The position numbers were made by a program, and so were the translations under genes. Source: Halocaridina rubra (lineage: Eukaryota > Arthropoda > Malacostraca > Decapoda > Atyidae). From it: a stretch of 64,000 nucleotides of DNA. Shown here piece by piece: positions 35,391 through 46,344 of the stretch. Within the stretch, counting starts at the first letter, position 1. Every line of letters starts with the position of its first letter. Where the stretch lies: the NCBI GenBank assembly GCA_037179515.1, contig JAXCGZ010022671.1, forward strand, positions 152,501 through 216,500, in the 5' to 3' direction. The notes under the pieces are model-generated. The model did not search any database. It was not told the DNA's origin and saw only the letters and a list, made by a program, of their open reading frames with translations.

Positions 35391-36474
35391 CCCAGTTGAG
35401 ATAGTGGTTTCCTATACAGTCAATAATGAAGTACCAAAATAAACAACCACAAAAAACAAATCTCTATATTAGTAATTATTAATGAAAAACCACACAACAC
35501 CAAGGACAAAAAAAAAAAATTCAACACTACTGTTCAAACTTAAATGTAACAGTGATTCCTAATCCTCACCATAAAAGTGACTAAAAATACAATCAAGTGC
35601 AACAACAGCAAAATGTTGCAAAACAGTGCATGAAACACTGGATATACAGGATGGCAGTTGTGCCTGCTCTACTGCAATATGTGGCAGTACCTGCGGTTAT
35701 GATGAAAATGAAAGGAATGAGCAACAATGAATTTTACCGACAAGCACCCAGTACCCGAGAATACAAGCAAGTAAAGTATAGTGGTCGTGTCTGTGTATGA
35801 GTGTGTCTATGGCAGTGCTCACAATTAAAATCTCGTAACTAAAATTCTGGAGTATTGCCAAAAGGGCATAGATCCTACGCAAAATACACCAAAGATAAGC
35901 TAACGGCTTACAAGGCAGCCAGATTGCATATGTGTCTACTAATAATGAGAAAATTTATTTTTGAGTGACAACTCAGACAACATGAAGGGGTTAGCCTAGT
36001 TTCAGTAAAAAACACCAAAGTTTTTCTTCCCAATCTATGAGCAGTCAATGCTTGAATATAAAACCCAATTATATGCAAAATACTTTAATTTGCTTACTCC
36101 ATATTCCTAAATCCCAAAGAAATAGGAAATTTTTTTAACAAAGATCATCCTTTTGCTTTAAAACTCAATCTTGTCATGCAAATAAATGAAATCTTAAATA
36201 ACGTGTTCTCATCATGCAAAATTTCTTAATTCTGTTACCACATAATCTCATGCAGATTTTCTGAAATATTGTTACCACATGGTAAACAAGAAAAATGTTA
36301 GTTACCATAATTAATTTTGCAAATAAGAAAAAATTTCTGATCCGCAACGTCTCTAGCGATAAAAGTTTTGTGCAGCCTTAATCCCTTAATCCGAGCCAAT
36401 GGTATTCGGGTTTTATGTGCAATGTTAAAAAGCAAAGTAAAAGTAAATTTATCAAAATCAGTCTGTCTGTTTGA
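35391..36474 (-). other. Region B 5' leader
   Basis: This stretch of about 1.1 kb between PBS and gag is conserved in region C (46345-47336). It is AT-rich. A 61-codon frame open in both copies (35697-35882 and 46639-46824) shows mostly amino-acid-changing differences, so I do not call it a gene. Confidence 0.5.
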
Positions 36475-36492
36475 GTCCCTGTTTGGGCGCTA
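36475..36492 (-). promoter_or_regulatory. Primer binding site, tRNA-Lys-like
   Basis: On the minus strand TAGCGCCCAAACAGGGAC differs at two positions from TGGCGCCCGAACAGGGAC, the PBS complementary to animal tRNA-Lys3. It sits 6 bases (36493-36498) from the LTR boundary, where minus-strand DNA synthesis would start. Confidence 0.7.
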
Positions 36493-36498
36493 AATTTT

Positions 36499-39129
36499 TG
36501 TGGAGTGGGGAGGATGTTAATTTTCTGTTTTACTAAGGGAACTCAAAGTACTGAATTCGGTTAAGAGCTCACAAACAGACAGGACAGATATGACTGTACT
36601 TGAACACCCCACCCGGCCTACCAGTACTAGGTTAAATGAAACTCAGAATTCAACTTTCTTTTAATTTTGGAAATGCAATGACACATTGCAAAAAATTGAA
36701 TTAATTTGTGGAGCCGTAACAAATTTTGAATTTTAAATGTATGGACTGCTGCCTTGAATTCCGGAGGTGGTGAGCATGATTTCAAAACTTGGCACCACAG
36801 ATCTATACCAAGACTTTGGCCTCAACTCGACGATTAAATCTGTCACACAGGCAGAATAGAATAGAGGACACTGCAATTGCAGAAACAGAAAGAACACACC
36901 GTTGATTATGGGAAAACCGAAAGCACGAGCATACAAATAATGAGTTTCTAATTATATTCTACAGGATGAAAATATATTGGTTAGTCACAGCTAGCCAGAA
37001 ATATTTATGCTACCGTAAGAGCATACAAAACCATTAATTATTTGCCAGCATAAGAGGAAAACAAGTTATTCACAATAAATGAAGAATAAGCAAGACAAAT
37101 ACAGTATGTATTTCTTATATTGTGGGGAACCACAAAAGTTGCAATGTTTATTAATATTTTGCAATTTATATGGTAAAAAACTCTATTTACGATAAAGGAA
37201 GAATCTACGAGATAAATAGTGTTCATTCAATTTTGGTTATCAAGAAGTATTTGCAATGAAAAAGGAGCAAAACTACCTTTTGAAGTATTTGCAACTTATA
37301 ACTCAAAACGCATTATCCCAATATATAAAGAATCAGCAAGATAAATACAGTATGAATTCATTAATTTGGGGTTAACATGCAACATTTGCAAAGCCAACAG
37401 GGTAAGATTACTTTTTATTTATTTGTGGCTTATAGCATAAAATGCTTTAGTTAAATGATTAATTACTTGCAATTTATATAGTAAATAACTTTATTCACGA
37501 GTTTTTGATGTAAAACACTTTATTTACGACGATAGAAAGTAGTGAAATGAAATTAGAATTCGTTGGGAAAAGAGGTAGATTTTTATGTGGTCATAACCAA
37601 TCTTCTGAGGATGAGATTTTTATTTGGCTCATTCAATGAAAGAAATTTCTTATCGATGTATATCGGCGGTAATTTCCAGGTCAAGGAATTAAGCTTGGGA
37701 AATGAGATTCCACTTAGGTAATCTACAAAAGTTCATTTTGTTTGGGAATGGAAGCTAAGAAAATTCTCGTAGGAGTTGACCAGTCAACTATTTGACCAGT
37801 AACAAATTTATCCAGTTTCTCGAATTCCCAGTTTGCTTGGCCAACGAGCTTTACCATACACTATCCCTCACCTTGTATGTGCCAGATAAATTCCCGTGAA
37901 GACGCCACATAAATAAGATTTGAAATAAGCGTAACTGCTGAGGCGAGATCTTGCCTCTGGGATGTTTGGCCGCCAAATGAGGACGATTCATGTCCCTCCT
38001 GGTGACGTCATCTGTAGGATTTATTTCCAGATAAATACTGATTCATATAATGTTCGAAGGCTACTGTAGTGGTGGTCCCTAACAAGCAATTATGGCAGAG
38101 ATGCAAGGGAAAGACAGTATTTTAGGTGCAACAAGCGGAAGCAAATAAAAAAAAGAGAATTATTTTGGTCAAAATAGGTTACTGGCAAACAATCTCTAGA
38201 ACATTCTTTGGGTTGTAGGATATGGAACTTAACTATTCAAATAATAAAGAAGCTACTGAAATGTATCTAAGCAGGCTAATGACATCAGCAGGGTCAAATT
38301 TATAACAAAATTATCAGCAAGACAATTTTTTAAAATATAAAATCTTTATTAGCAAGAACTATTTTATCATGAGAACATTGAGAAGAAGGCGCATCTAATG
38401 GACTCACTAGGATTATAGGCTCATTCATGAAGAAAAAGAATGATCAGGAAACAGAAATATAGGGGAGACTTTTATATCGGGATCATGCTTTCTACACGTA
38501 CAAGAATATTAAATGAGATATATTTAAAACTCGCCATAAACGGAAATATAAATTGCAAATACTCATAATCTGCAAAAAGCAAGGAGTGAAAATTATATTA
38601 GTAAGAGGAAAAAAAACATTTAATAGTTACTATATTAACTAATAAGGCATCTACTACAGCCTCTGGTGACTAAGCAAAACTCTCTGTCACAAAGGCCCTT
38701 TCTAGAGAATATTGAATTAGCATAATTCTACTACAGAAGGCAAAAACAGAACAGTGGATGTTATGGTGACTTCAGTGTTATAATGCAGGATGAGAGATCC
38801 CTCTAATGGAAAAGAACAAATGAACAATTAAAAAAAAAACGTTAAATGACATGCAAAACATAAAAGGAATATAATCAAATTCAAATTTAAAGAAAATTAA
38901 GCTCACAATTAAATATCAGAGAATATCAATATCTAAGTTTAAGAATTCTTCACACGCAATAAGGCAATAAAAAAAAGTACAAGATAAGTAAAAAGAAAAT
39001 TTGAACCAAGTCGTCAATAACAGTGGCAACTGGATTTAAAACAGCTTCAGCTATTCAACGCTAATCTTAAAGTTTCTACCATATTCTAGCTTTCAAAGTC
39101 CCACAGAAGGAAATATAAAACTGCAATCA
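36499..39129 (-). repeat. LTR 2, shared by internal regions B and C
   Basis: It is uninterrupted, about 2.63 kb. It starts TGTGGAGTGGGGAGG, and I end it at CTGCAATCA (39129), giving TG...CA ends. On its low side is the 5' leader and PBS of region B; on its high side is the 3' end of pol of region C. It is therefore at once the 5' LTR of B and the 3' LTR of C. No gene-length frame is visible in it. Confidence 0.8.
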
Positions 39130-39338
39130 AAAAAATATTCTTCCTCTTCTATTAGGAATAATGTTATTACAAATGGATACATTCCACACAAGTGCATAAA
39201 CACACTATACTAAAGAAAACTAAGTAAAACTCATTTTACACATACAAATTGAAATACAATTTAAGCTGAAATAAAGAAGTATAGTATTAAAGACATAATA
39301 GATAAACATGAAAATAAACAGCACATCAGAAAAATTCT

Positions 39339-39843
39339 TTACAGACTAGTCAAACTGAGGCTAACAGCACCAGCTTCCTCATTTGAGGGTAACGACTGTT
39401 GACTTAGTAGATCAGCGAGATCATTGTCCTTTCCATCAACATTTTGAGCAGTGAATTTGAAAAGATTCAGGTAAAGTGCCCTTCTTTTGAGGCAAGGATT
39501 CAGCTTGTCTGCAGTCTGTAAATATAGGAGAAGATGGTGGTCAGTTCTCAGTGTAAAACGTTGGCCATACAGATGGACTTCAAATTTCTTTTATGACCCA
39601 AAATGCAGCCAGAGATTCCTTCTCCATGCCGAGTAATTCTGCTCTGCATAGCGAAGTCTGCAGTTTGCAAATCACACTGGAACTACTTATGCTGAGTTGT
39701 CCAACCGGGCTTGCAAGAGCACAGCACCCAGGCATTTTGCGTGAGGCATCGGTCTGCAAGATAAAGAGAAAATCAGGGCTTACCAGTGTTAATACTGGCT
39801 CACCCGCCAATGCTTCTCGGAACTTGAAAAATGCTCTCTTCAC
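39339..39843 (-). pseudogene. Region C RNase H and pol C-terminus
   Basis: FFKFREALAGEPVLTLVSPD and FLFILQTDAS (first catalytic Asp kept) open the domain; EKESLAAFWVIKE and, after a frameshift, RFTLRTDHHLLLYLQ follow. The end reads NVDGKDNDLADLLSQQSLPS and then SLSLTSL, with TAA at 39339-39341. This is the only place where the native end of pol is clear. Confidence 0.75.
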
Positions 39844-39852
39844 TTCGTCTGT

Positions 39853-41060
39853 TCATTGGACAGGGGAGGTTTTACCTTGCTTTGAGAAGGTCATTTGCTG
39901 CAAAGGGACAGTGATAGTATTAAAATGTGGAATGAACCGTTGGTAGTAGCCGACGCTACTCAGGAATGATCTCAGTTGAGTGACAGTAGCAGGTTTCTCC
40001 ATATCCTTAATAGCTTGCACCTTGTCCTGTAAAGGGGACATAACTCCTTCTCCGACCAAGTGGCTGATATACTGCAATTGTGTGAAACCTATTTCGCATT
40101 TGGAAGGATTTAAATAAAGTCCACGCTGGTTCAGATGAACAAGAACTCTACGAAAAGTCAAGAGGTTCAATGAAGAATCCTGAGAATGCACAAGGATGTC
40201 GTCTATAATGCAATAAACATTGTTGAAGTCCTGCAATACTGTCCTCATGGGTTTGCTGAAGCAGCCATACACATTCACCATACCAAAAGGCATGACACTG
40301 AATTGGTGTAGATCGCATCATGTGGAAAAGGCTGTTAGAGGCTTGGTAGTCTCACTAAGTGTGACTTGCCAAAATCCATGGGCCACATCCACTTTTGACT
40401 GGTAGTGGGCTTGGGAGAGCAACGAGATCCAATTTGGAGAGGTAGCAGGCTCAGGAGAGCAACAAGAAAATATGCTCGGTGTCGGCAATGGACTCTTCAT
40501 CATTTATGGTGTGGGAGTTAAGCTTACGACAGTCAAGGCAGAACCTGTTACTGCCATCTCGCTTACGTTCTTTTCAAGTATTCCGAGGCAGACCCAAATG
40601 TCAAGATCTTCCTTCAGCTGTACTGACAGCTGGTGAGGAATGCCATAGGAATGCCAAAATGGCTCAGGGTCGGTCAATTTGACATGATTCTCAAGGGTAG
40701 CAGTAGTGCCTGGGAGGTGGTTGAGATGTTCTCGTAGTCCTCTAATAGCTTGTTCAACTGTTCCCGCTAACTCGGTTGCTGTCTGGAGTTAATAATGCAA
40801 TTACTCACACTTTCCTTTTGATATGTGGGAGTGGCAGGATCATTACCATCATCAAAAGTTAAGGTTATGTCTTCAAATGCAAGGGCGGTGGCTGTGGCCA
40901 GAGGGGCTTCTTCCGAGAAACTCCATTCCAGTAAATCTGTCACCACCGCAAGGGATGAGTTTTCCAATATAGGAGGTAAGGGGTGGCTATAATGGAGCAC
41001 CTGCATTGCTGCAACCTCAGAGGTACTGTTAATGCTTAGGGTACCCATAGGGGCTGCTGA
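39853..41060 (-). pseudogene. Region C reverse transcriptase with IN-RT linker
   Basis: 40767-41048 is the linker (MGTLSINSTSEVAAMQVLHY, FEDITLTFDDGNDPATPTYQ). The RT frames 40318-40503 and 39853-40293 carry QSKVDVAHGFWQVTLSETTK, MPFGMVNVYGCFSKPMRTVL (PFG box intact) and VYCIIDDILVHSQDSSLNLL. The segment directly before the linker (41050-41110) reads the IN tail, so IN and RT are contiguous here without any inserted LINE. Stops near 40310 and 40500 break the frame. Confidence 0.8.
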
Positions 41061-41347
41061 AAGTGCCAGCGTAGGATCCCTGTGGGCCTCCGGGTCATCA
41101 CGATACAGCTTCAGCTAGTTAATGTGGAATTTCCAGTTATTGCCATCAACATTTAACACATTATTGTCAGGAGTCACTCAGTGTATCACAGTGTACGGTC
41201 CCTTACAAAGTAGCATTAGCTTGCGAGTATCTGTTGGAAGAAGTAGCAGAGCTCGATCTCCGGGTGTCAGGGCACAACGCCGGGCGCGCTTGTCACTAAG
41301 GAGCTCGGTAGTCTACTGGTGGCCTTTAATGGCTAATTGTGCAGTTT

Positions 41348-42288
41348 TCAAGCCCTTTTTGAGACAGGATGAAAACTCAAAGTATACTCATGGACATCCC
41401 TATCGTCATCCTTGATGGAATGCAAGTCCCAACATTCTGCCAGCATTCCACTGGGCCTCTGACCATATGACTGTGAATCAGCTCGAAAGGCGAGTATCCA
41501 GTAGTGTCGTGGGGCGTGTTTCTGAAGGACTAAAGTGTAGTGGGGACGTATTTGTCCCATTGATTGGTTTTATCTATCAATATCTTTTGCAAACATTGGA
41601 CGAAGCTAGCTTAATAGGACCTAATATGTAAATAGCGACCTTGGAAAATAGCACCGTTGAGAGCTTAGTTATGCCCATGGGGATTTTCGGTTCCAGTGCC
41701 ATAAAGGTGGATTGACAGACAGGGCAGGAGCCCACATATCTGTCTACCATGGCATACATGTTTGGCCATATAGAAGCCATCTAAAGGACGTGCCGAGTTT
41801 TTGCTTTGCCTCTGTGTCCACTAAGAGGTAAGTGGTGTGCCACATACATAGCCTGTGGTGCAACGAAGCGGGCACCATGAACTGTTTAAAGGTATGGCCA
41901 TCTTTAGTCACATGCCTACGAAGGACTCCGTCTGTAAGGGCGCAAGTTATCAGGCCTCCTCCTCTCACAGTGAAGGCTCTTCCCTCTGTGGCCTGTTGCA
42001 TCCAGTGTTTGAGGCTGGGGGAGTCTTGCTGCAGCTTTGCAAAGTCTGGTCAGGACTTCAGTGGCTCTAAAGGGGCATCATCTGGTATGGAGGGGGAAAC
42101 TCTCCTCATTCCACATTACGGGCACTAACTGCAGCCGACTCAATGGAGTCAGTTGGAGAATCGTTCAAATTCCTGGCGTTATAGCCAACAGTTGCTGCTG
42201 AAATGGCTTGTTGTGACTTTGCCCGAGGGATGTTCCAGTGAGAAATGTCCTCATGGTAGAGGTCGGCCTGGAAGACAGGAGTGTACAA
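41348..42288 (-). pseudogene. Region C integrase, catalytic core deleted
   Basis: The linker (42106-42288), zinc-binding region (EGRAFTVRGGGLITCA, SLHHRLCMWHTTYLLVD, GSCPVCQSTFMALEP) and part of the C-terminus (41348-41560) are present. Relative to region B, about 280 bp from QFLQICVDLATG to QSNGACER is missing at 41600, which removes all three catalytic acids. Region C cannot supply integrase. Confidence 0.8.
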
Positions 42289-42579
42289 ACGTACAAATTG
42301 TAAATAATATTTTTTTTAATCAAAATATGTAATTATTGTAAATAGGTAATCATTTAGTAATTATTAAGTTATTTTAAAGTTGTATTTAATGGGTCAATGA
42401 TTACCCTTGGGTTATTTGTAACTCCTCCCACTGAAATAGCTGTACATATAAATAACCCTGAATTTGATAATTAAATCAGTTCAATATTCTGCTTGTATTG
42501 GTGAACACCCTCTTTTATATATTAAGTAAAATAACTCTTGCTTTCCATTTGAAGTAGTGAGGTAACTATAGTCGTTACA
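42282..42579 (+). repeat. Gypsy-C 5' LTR
   Basis: 298 bp, TGTACAAAC...GTCGTTACA, with TG/CA ends inside a short inverted TGTA/TACA. It contains a TATATAAAT-like box near 42445 (TACATATAAATAA). It pairs with 45373-45665. Confidence 0.95.
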
Positions 42580-42580
42580 T

Positions 42581-42596
42581 TGGTGACCCTGGAGTG
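42581..42596 (+). promoter_or_regulatory. Gypsy-C primer binding site
   Basis: TGGTGACCCTGGAGTG starts 1 base after the LTR, the expected position and form (TGGTGACCC) for a Ty3/Gypsy PBS. I cannot assign the tRNA. Confidence 0.7.
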
Positions 42597-42617
42597 TTTC
42601 TATCTCTCACTCATGCC

Positions 42618-43440
42618 ATGACAGACATCAAACCTTCTACAGTGTCAACAGACCTTATTGCTAACGTCAAACGCACGACGTTCTCCACCATCGACTCCCA
42701 CATCTGGTTCCGACGTGCAGCAGTACAATTTCGTTTAAAGAGGATCACAAATTCCAGAACACATGCTGATCATGTTTTATCTTCCATTCCTGACACACTC
42801 TGTCCCCAGATATCAGACTGGTTGGAATCCCAGGGTAACAACGCCATTGCATACCAGGAATAGAAACCTTACTCTTGAAGAAATTCTCTCTATCTCCAGA
42901 GAAATGAGTTAAAATGATATTTGACCTTTCAAAACAGGCACTAGGTGATCAGCGCCCTTCTGATGCACTTGCTGAGATGAGAGCTATTGCCCGTCTTCCT
43001 CCCGCTAGTTCGGGTACCAGTCAGACAATAGATGTACTTCTCGCCCTTTGGTAACAGTGTCTTCCTGAATCTGTCCGTGCTACAATCACAGTTTTTTCAA
43101 TTTTCGATGATGCAGCTCTGGCAGCCCGTGCAGACAGTCTTCTCGATGCACACAAAGCAGCTAGTCATCCACCAATATATGCCAGCACACCGCCTAACAT
43201 TACCAATATCAATCATATGTACTCCAGCCATCCAGACGAAGCCGTCGTTGCAGTCACATCTTCATCTCGATCATCATTCTACAACAATGCCCTCACACGA
43301 CCTCGAGCTAAAGAAATTACCTCATATTCTCACAAAAGACCGGATATCACATCCAAACTCTGTTACTATCACACCCGCTTTGGTCACGCTGCCAAAAACT
43401 GCAAAAAAAAAAAAACATGTATTTGGGCAATAAACTTGCT
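42618..43440 (+). pseudogene. Gypsy-C Gag
   Basis: The start is probably MTDIKPSTVSTDLIANVKRT (ATG near 42618). The capsid-like part includes DSHIWFRRAAVQFRLKRI and LCPQISDWLESQGNNAIAY, then a TAG at 42861-42863. The remainder is readable in other frames (LGDQRPSDALAEMRAIARLP, ATITVFSIFDDAALAARADS) and ends in a zinc-knuckle-like LCYYHTRFGHAAKNCKKKK. Frameshifts, including one in an A-rich run at 43403-43415, break it. Confidence 0.8.
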
Positions 43441-44052
43441 TTAAGGTCGTCGCTGCCTGCAGCGGCCTCTGTCTCAATTAATGTTTTCTTCCTACTGGAT
43501 TCCATTGCAGGTATCAAATTCTTGGTTGACACAGGTGCCTGCAGGTCTCTCATCCCAAAGTCCATGGTCCGCAGTGGTTGTAGTTCAGGTACTGAAAACA
43601 AATTGGTAGCTGCCAACAGGTCTCGCATCACTACTTATGGGTACAAAGTTCTCCAGCTAATTTTAGCCAACAGAACTTTCATGTGGAAATTTATTATTGC
43701 AGATGTTTCTCTACCTCTCATAGGAGCTAAAGATGCCTTTAATGCTGCCAAAAAAGGTCTTTCTGCTGCAGCCCATCTTAACTTTCCGACACCTGGTCTA
43801 CCTCTCATCTTGTCTACTGATGCCAGCGATACTGCAGTGGGAGCTGTCCTCGAACAGAGTAATCATGGAGTTTGTCAACCACTCGCCTTCTTCAGTAGAA
43901 AGCTTACTCCTGCTGAAACCCATTACTCCACCTTCGACAGGGAGCTTCTTGCTATTTATTCCTTTGTCCGCCACTTCAAGTATTTTCTCGAAGGTGTCTC
44001 ATTTGCCGTCCAAACGGACCACCTTCCACTTGTCCACGCTTTTACCAAGTGA
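43417..44052 (+). CDS. Gypsy-C protease-RNase H fusion (RT deleted)
   Basis: A 211-residue open frame. It has an intact retropepsin motif KFLVDTGACRSLIPKS (catalytic DTG) followed by the second half of the protease to about residue 105 (SLPLIGAKD). It then runs without a break into RNase H: AKKGLSAAAHLNFPTPGLPL, STDASDTAVGAVLEQ (catalytic Asp), QPLAFFSRKLTPAETHYSTF and REL. RT (normally about 250 or more residues) is absent and the join is in frame. The frame ends at TGA 44050-44052, and the remaining RNase H is in other frames to about 44170. Confidence 0.85.
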   Translation: MYLGNKLALRSSLPAAASVSINVFFLLDSIAGIKFLVDTGACRSLIPKSMVRSGCSSGTENKLVAANRSRITTYGYKVLQLILANRTFMWKFIIADVSLPLIGAKDAFNAAKKGLSAAAHLNFPTPGLPLILSTDASDTAVGAVLEQSNHGVCQPLAFFSRKLTPAETHYSTFDRELLAIYSFVRHFKYFLEGVSFAVQTDHLPLVHAFTK

Positions 44053-44423
44053 ACAGATTCATGTTCCACAAGACTACAAAGACACCTCTCTACTATATCT
44101 CATATTAACTGTACTTTGCAACATGTCTCGGGAAAAAAGAATCCTGTTGCTGATGCACTTTCAAGAAACACTATTTCATCCATATGGCTTGGCCTCGACT
44201 ACAGACACCTCGCAGAACTACAGATACAAATCCTGAAACGCAATCTTGTCGTACATCACTCACATCTCTTCAATGGAAAGATTTACCAATAGACGAACAA
44301 GGGACCACCATCTTGTGTTATGTGAGTTCAGGACGACCTCGCCCCTGGATTCCTCAGCCTCTTTGACGACACGTATTCCAACTTATTCATGGACTTTCTC
44401 ATCCCTCCGGCCAATCAACTGCT

Positions 44424-45351
44424 ATGCTCCTCAAGAAAAAATTCATATGGCACGGCATAACAAAAGACGCTAAATTTTGGTCCTGCTCCTGCTTGTCATG
44501 TCAAACTTCTAAAATCCACCGATATACTGAATCTGGAATTGGTGCTTTTCCTCAGCCACAAAGACGTTTTTCCCATGTCCATGTTGACATTGTGGGATCT
44601 GTTCCTCCATCAGAAAACAACAAATATATATTCACAATAGTGGACCGCTCAACCCAATGGCCCGAGGCAGTGCCCATGAAAGAGGCCACTGCCTCCTCCT
44701 GTGCTTCTGCCTTCCTATCTACCTGGATCTCAAGATTTGGCATCCCCAAACATATTACATCAGATAGGGGTTCCACATTTACATCCCAACTTTGGAACTC
44801 TCAGTCAGCTCCTTGGCTCCATAAACCATCACACAACGTCCTACAATCCAGAAGCCAACGGCATGGTTGAATGCATGCACAGAACACTAAAGGCAGCCCT
44901 CATCACCCGCTGCACAAGCAATTTTTGGACACATCAACTGCCTTGGGTACTCCTTGGACTCTGAACTACTCCCAAAGAAGGTCTTAATGCATCCTCAGCC
45001 GAGATGCTATATGGCGACCCCTTGGTGGTACCTGCGGAGTTTTCCCCAAACAACAATCACCTAGCTGGAAAATACACACCTGTAAAACAATCATACCAGA
45101 ATAACAGAAAAACTTTCATTCCACGAAACCTCAACGCAGCCACCCACGTCTTCATCAGAATCGATAGTCATCGGATGCCTCTAACACCTCCTAACACTGG
45201 GCCATATAGAGTCATACAACGACGTTCAAAGGCATTCCTCCTCAGCATCCGTGGCACTGAGGAGTGGATATCCATTGACCACTTGAGAGTTGCCTACCCT
45301 CAAGAAGATGATCCCCCTCCTATTGTTTCTCTAGGGCAGGACGCCCTTTAG
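44424..45351 (+). pseudogene. Gypsy-C integrase
   Basis: Zinc-binding Cys pair in WSCSCLSCQTSKIHRY, then the core: D in FSHVHVDIVGSVPPSENN, D in HITSDRGSTFTSQLWN and, after a frameshift near 44800, E in YNPEANGMVECMHRTLKAAL, completing the D,D,E triad. The C-terminal domain at 45004-45351 (STNTGPYRVIQ-like PPNTGPYRVIQRRSKAFLLS, ISIDHLRVAY) ends at TAG. The stop after LPWVLLGL at 44962-44964 and the frameshift disable it. Confidence 0.85.
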
Positions 45352-45372
45352 TCTCTTCCAAGGGGGGAGCAT

Positions 45373-45665
45373 TGTACAAACATACAAATTGTAAATAATA
45401 TTTTTTATCAAAATATGTAATTATTGCAAATAGGTAATCATTTAGTAATTATTAAGTTATTTTAAAATTGTATTTAATGGTCAATAATTACTCTTGGGTT
45501 GTTTGTAACTCCTCCCACTGAAATAGCTGTACATATAAATAACCCTGAATTTGATCATTAAAGCAGTTCAATATTCTGCTTGTATTGGTGAACATCCTCT
45601 TTTATATATTAAAAAAATAACTCTTGCTTTCCGTTTGAAGTAGTGAAGTAACTATAGTCGTTACA
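45373..45665 (+). repeat. Gypsy-C 3' LTR with preceding polypurine tract
   Basis: 293 bp matching the 5' LTR, preceded by AAGGGGGGAGCAT (about 45360-45372), a polypurine tract that primes plus-strand synthesis. It is followed by the GGAG target duplication. Confidence 0.95.
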
Positions 45666-45669
45666 GGAG

Positions 45670-45950
45670 CAAGGTTCAGTGCACGACCTAGCAAGACAGG
45701 GTACATAAGCTCAATCAATGCCACAGCTGGGGTTTTTCCCTTGTAGTATTTGCAATCCAGGTCAATGACACAGCAGCGTAGTATTTGCAGTGTTCCTTCA
45801 GCAACCCGCATACGAACGACTTTGCCGGTGAAATCTTCATCCCTGTCGAAACTCTCGTTATCAAATATGCCACTGGCCCCTGTGTCAAGGTCTATCTCAG
45901 ATTCCACACCATTTATGATTCCTTGGCATTTTGGGATCATCTCGGGATCA
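45670..45950 (-). pseudogene. Region C aspartic protease
   Basis: EIDLDTGASGIFDNESFDRD keeps the DTG active site, unlike region B. The frame continues EDFTGKVVRMRVAEGTLQ and is then shifted by about 1 nt relative to region B near 45790. It lies immediately after the shortened Gag and is cut from the integrase linker by Gypsy-C. Confidence 0.75.
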
Positions 45951-46344
45951 TTATGTTCGGTGCATTCAACATTGGCCTCTCATGAGGCTGGTCCCCATCT
46001 CCGGGTGAAGGACCACTGTCTGGGGTTTCCGCTCGAAGCCGAGCAAGCGCAAGCTCATGTTTGTTTTGTGCTTGTGCCTGCGCCTGGTCATAATCACGTT
46101 GTGCTTGCTCACTTTCTCGTTTCGCTTGTGCCTGCTCCTGCTCACTTGCTTTCTTCTCCAGCTCGGCTTGGCGTTTAGCCATCTTATTATGAGCCCACTC
46201 AAGGAGCTTAGGTCTTGGGGAATGGCCGTTTTTCTCACCCATAGCAATCGTCATGTCCAGGTAACACACCTCATCGACTGTTTCGATGGTTTCTTGAGGC
46301 TGTCTGGTTTCCATGTTAGTTTCTTGTGACTGCTCAGTTGCCAT
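45937..46344 (-). pseudogene. Region C Gag N-terminus, internally deleted
   Basis: The frame starts at an ATG in a strong context (CCACCATGG at 46344): MATEQSQETNMETRQPQETI. A Gln/Glu/Ala-rich helical segment (ELEKKASEQEQAQAKRESEQ) probably forms a coiled coil. After DGDQPHERP the sequence jumps to the region just before the protease (LNAPNIMIP), a deletion of about 0.9 kb relative to region B, so the middle and basic parts of Gag are gone. Confidence 0.8.

Larger units (their letters stand above)
28045..36498 (-). mobile_element. Gmr1-like Ty3/Gypsy element, internal region B
   Basis: The minus-strand order is leader with PBS (36475-36492), Gag (about 35390-34100), protease (about 34060-33850), integrase (33516-32400), then RT (30026-28800) and RNase H (28710-28330). 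Integrase lies before RT, contrary to ordinary Ty3/Gypsy elements and as in Gmr1-like elements. A LINE-B copy (29951-32325) lies between IN and RT. In region C no LINE is present and the IN-to-RT reading is adjacent, which confirms the order. The copy is defective: lost gag ATG, protease DTR, stops and frameshifts. Confidence 0.85.
42282..45665 (+). mobile_element. Gypsy-C, LTR retrotransposon with RT deletion, nested in region C
   Basis: A well-bounded insertion: 5' LTR 42282-42579, PBS, gag, protease fused to RNase H, integrase, PPT, and 3' LTR 45373-45665, flanked by GGAG (42278-42281 and 45666-45669) as a 4-bp target duplication. Region B shows the empty site (ATAGGAGTTAGG). LTR copies differ at roughly a dozen positions plus small indels, so it is the youngest LTR insertion here but not new. 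RT is missing, so it is non-autonomous. Confidence 0.95.

Noticed and set aside
35697..35882. A 61-codon frame in the leader of region B, also open in region C (46639-46824), as a conserved accessory gene
   Set aside because: Of about 11 base differences between the copies, about 9 change the amino acid, which is what neutral drift gives. Being open in two similar copies is not evidence for coding.
42282..45665. Gypsy-C or the other LTR elements as endogenous retroviruses with env
   Set aside because: No envelope-like frame with signal peptide or membrane anchor follows pol in any of them.
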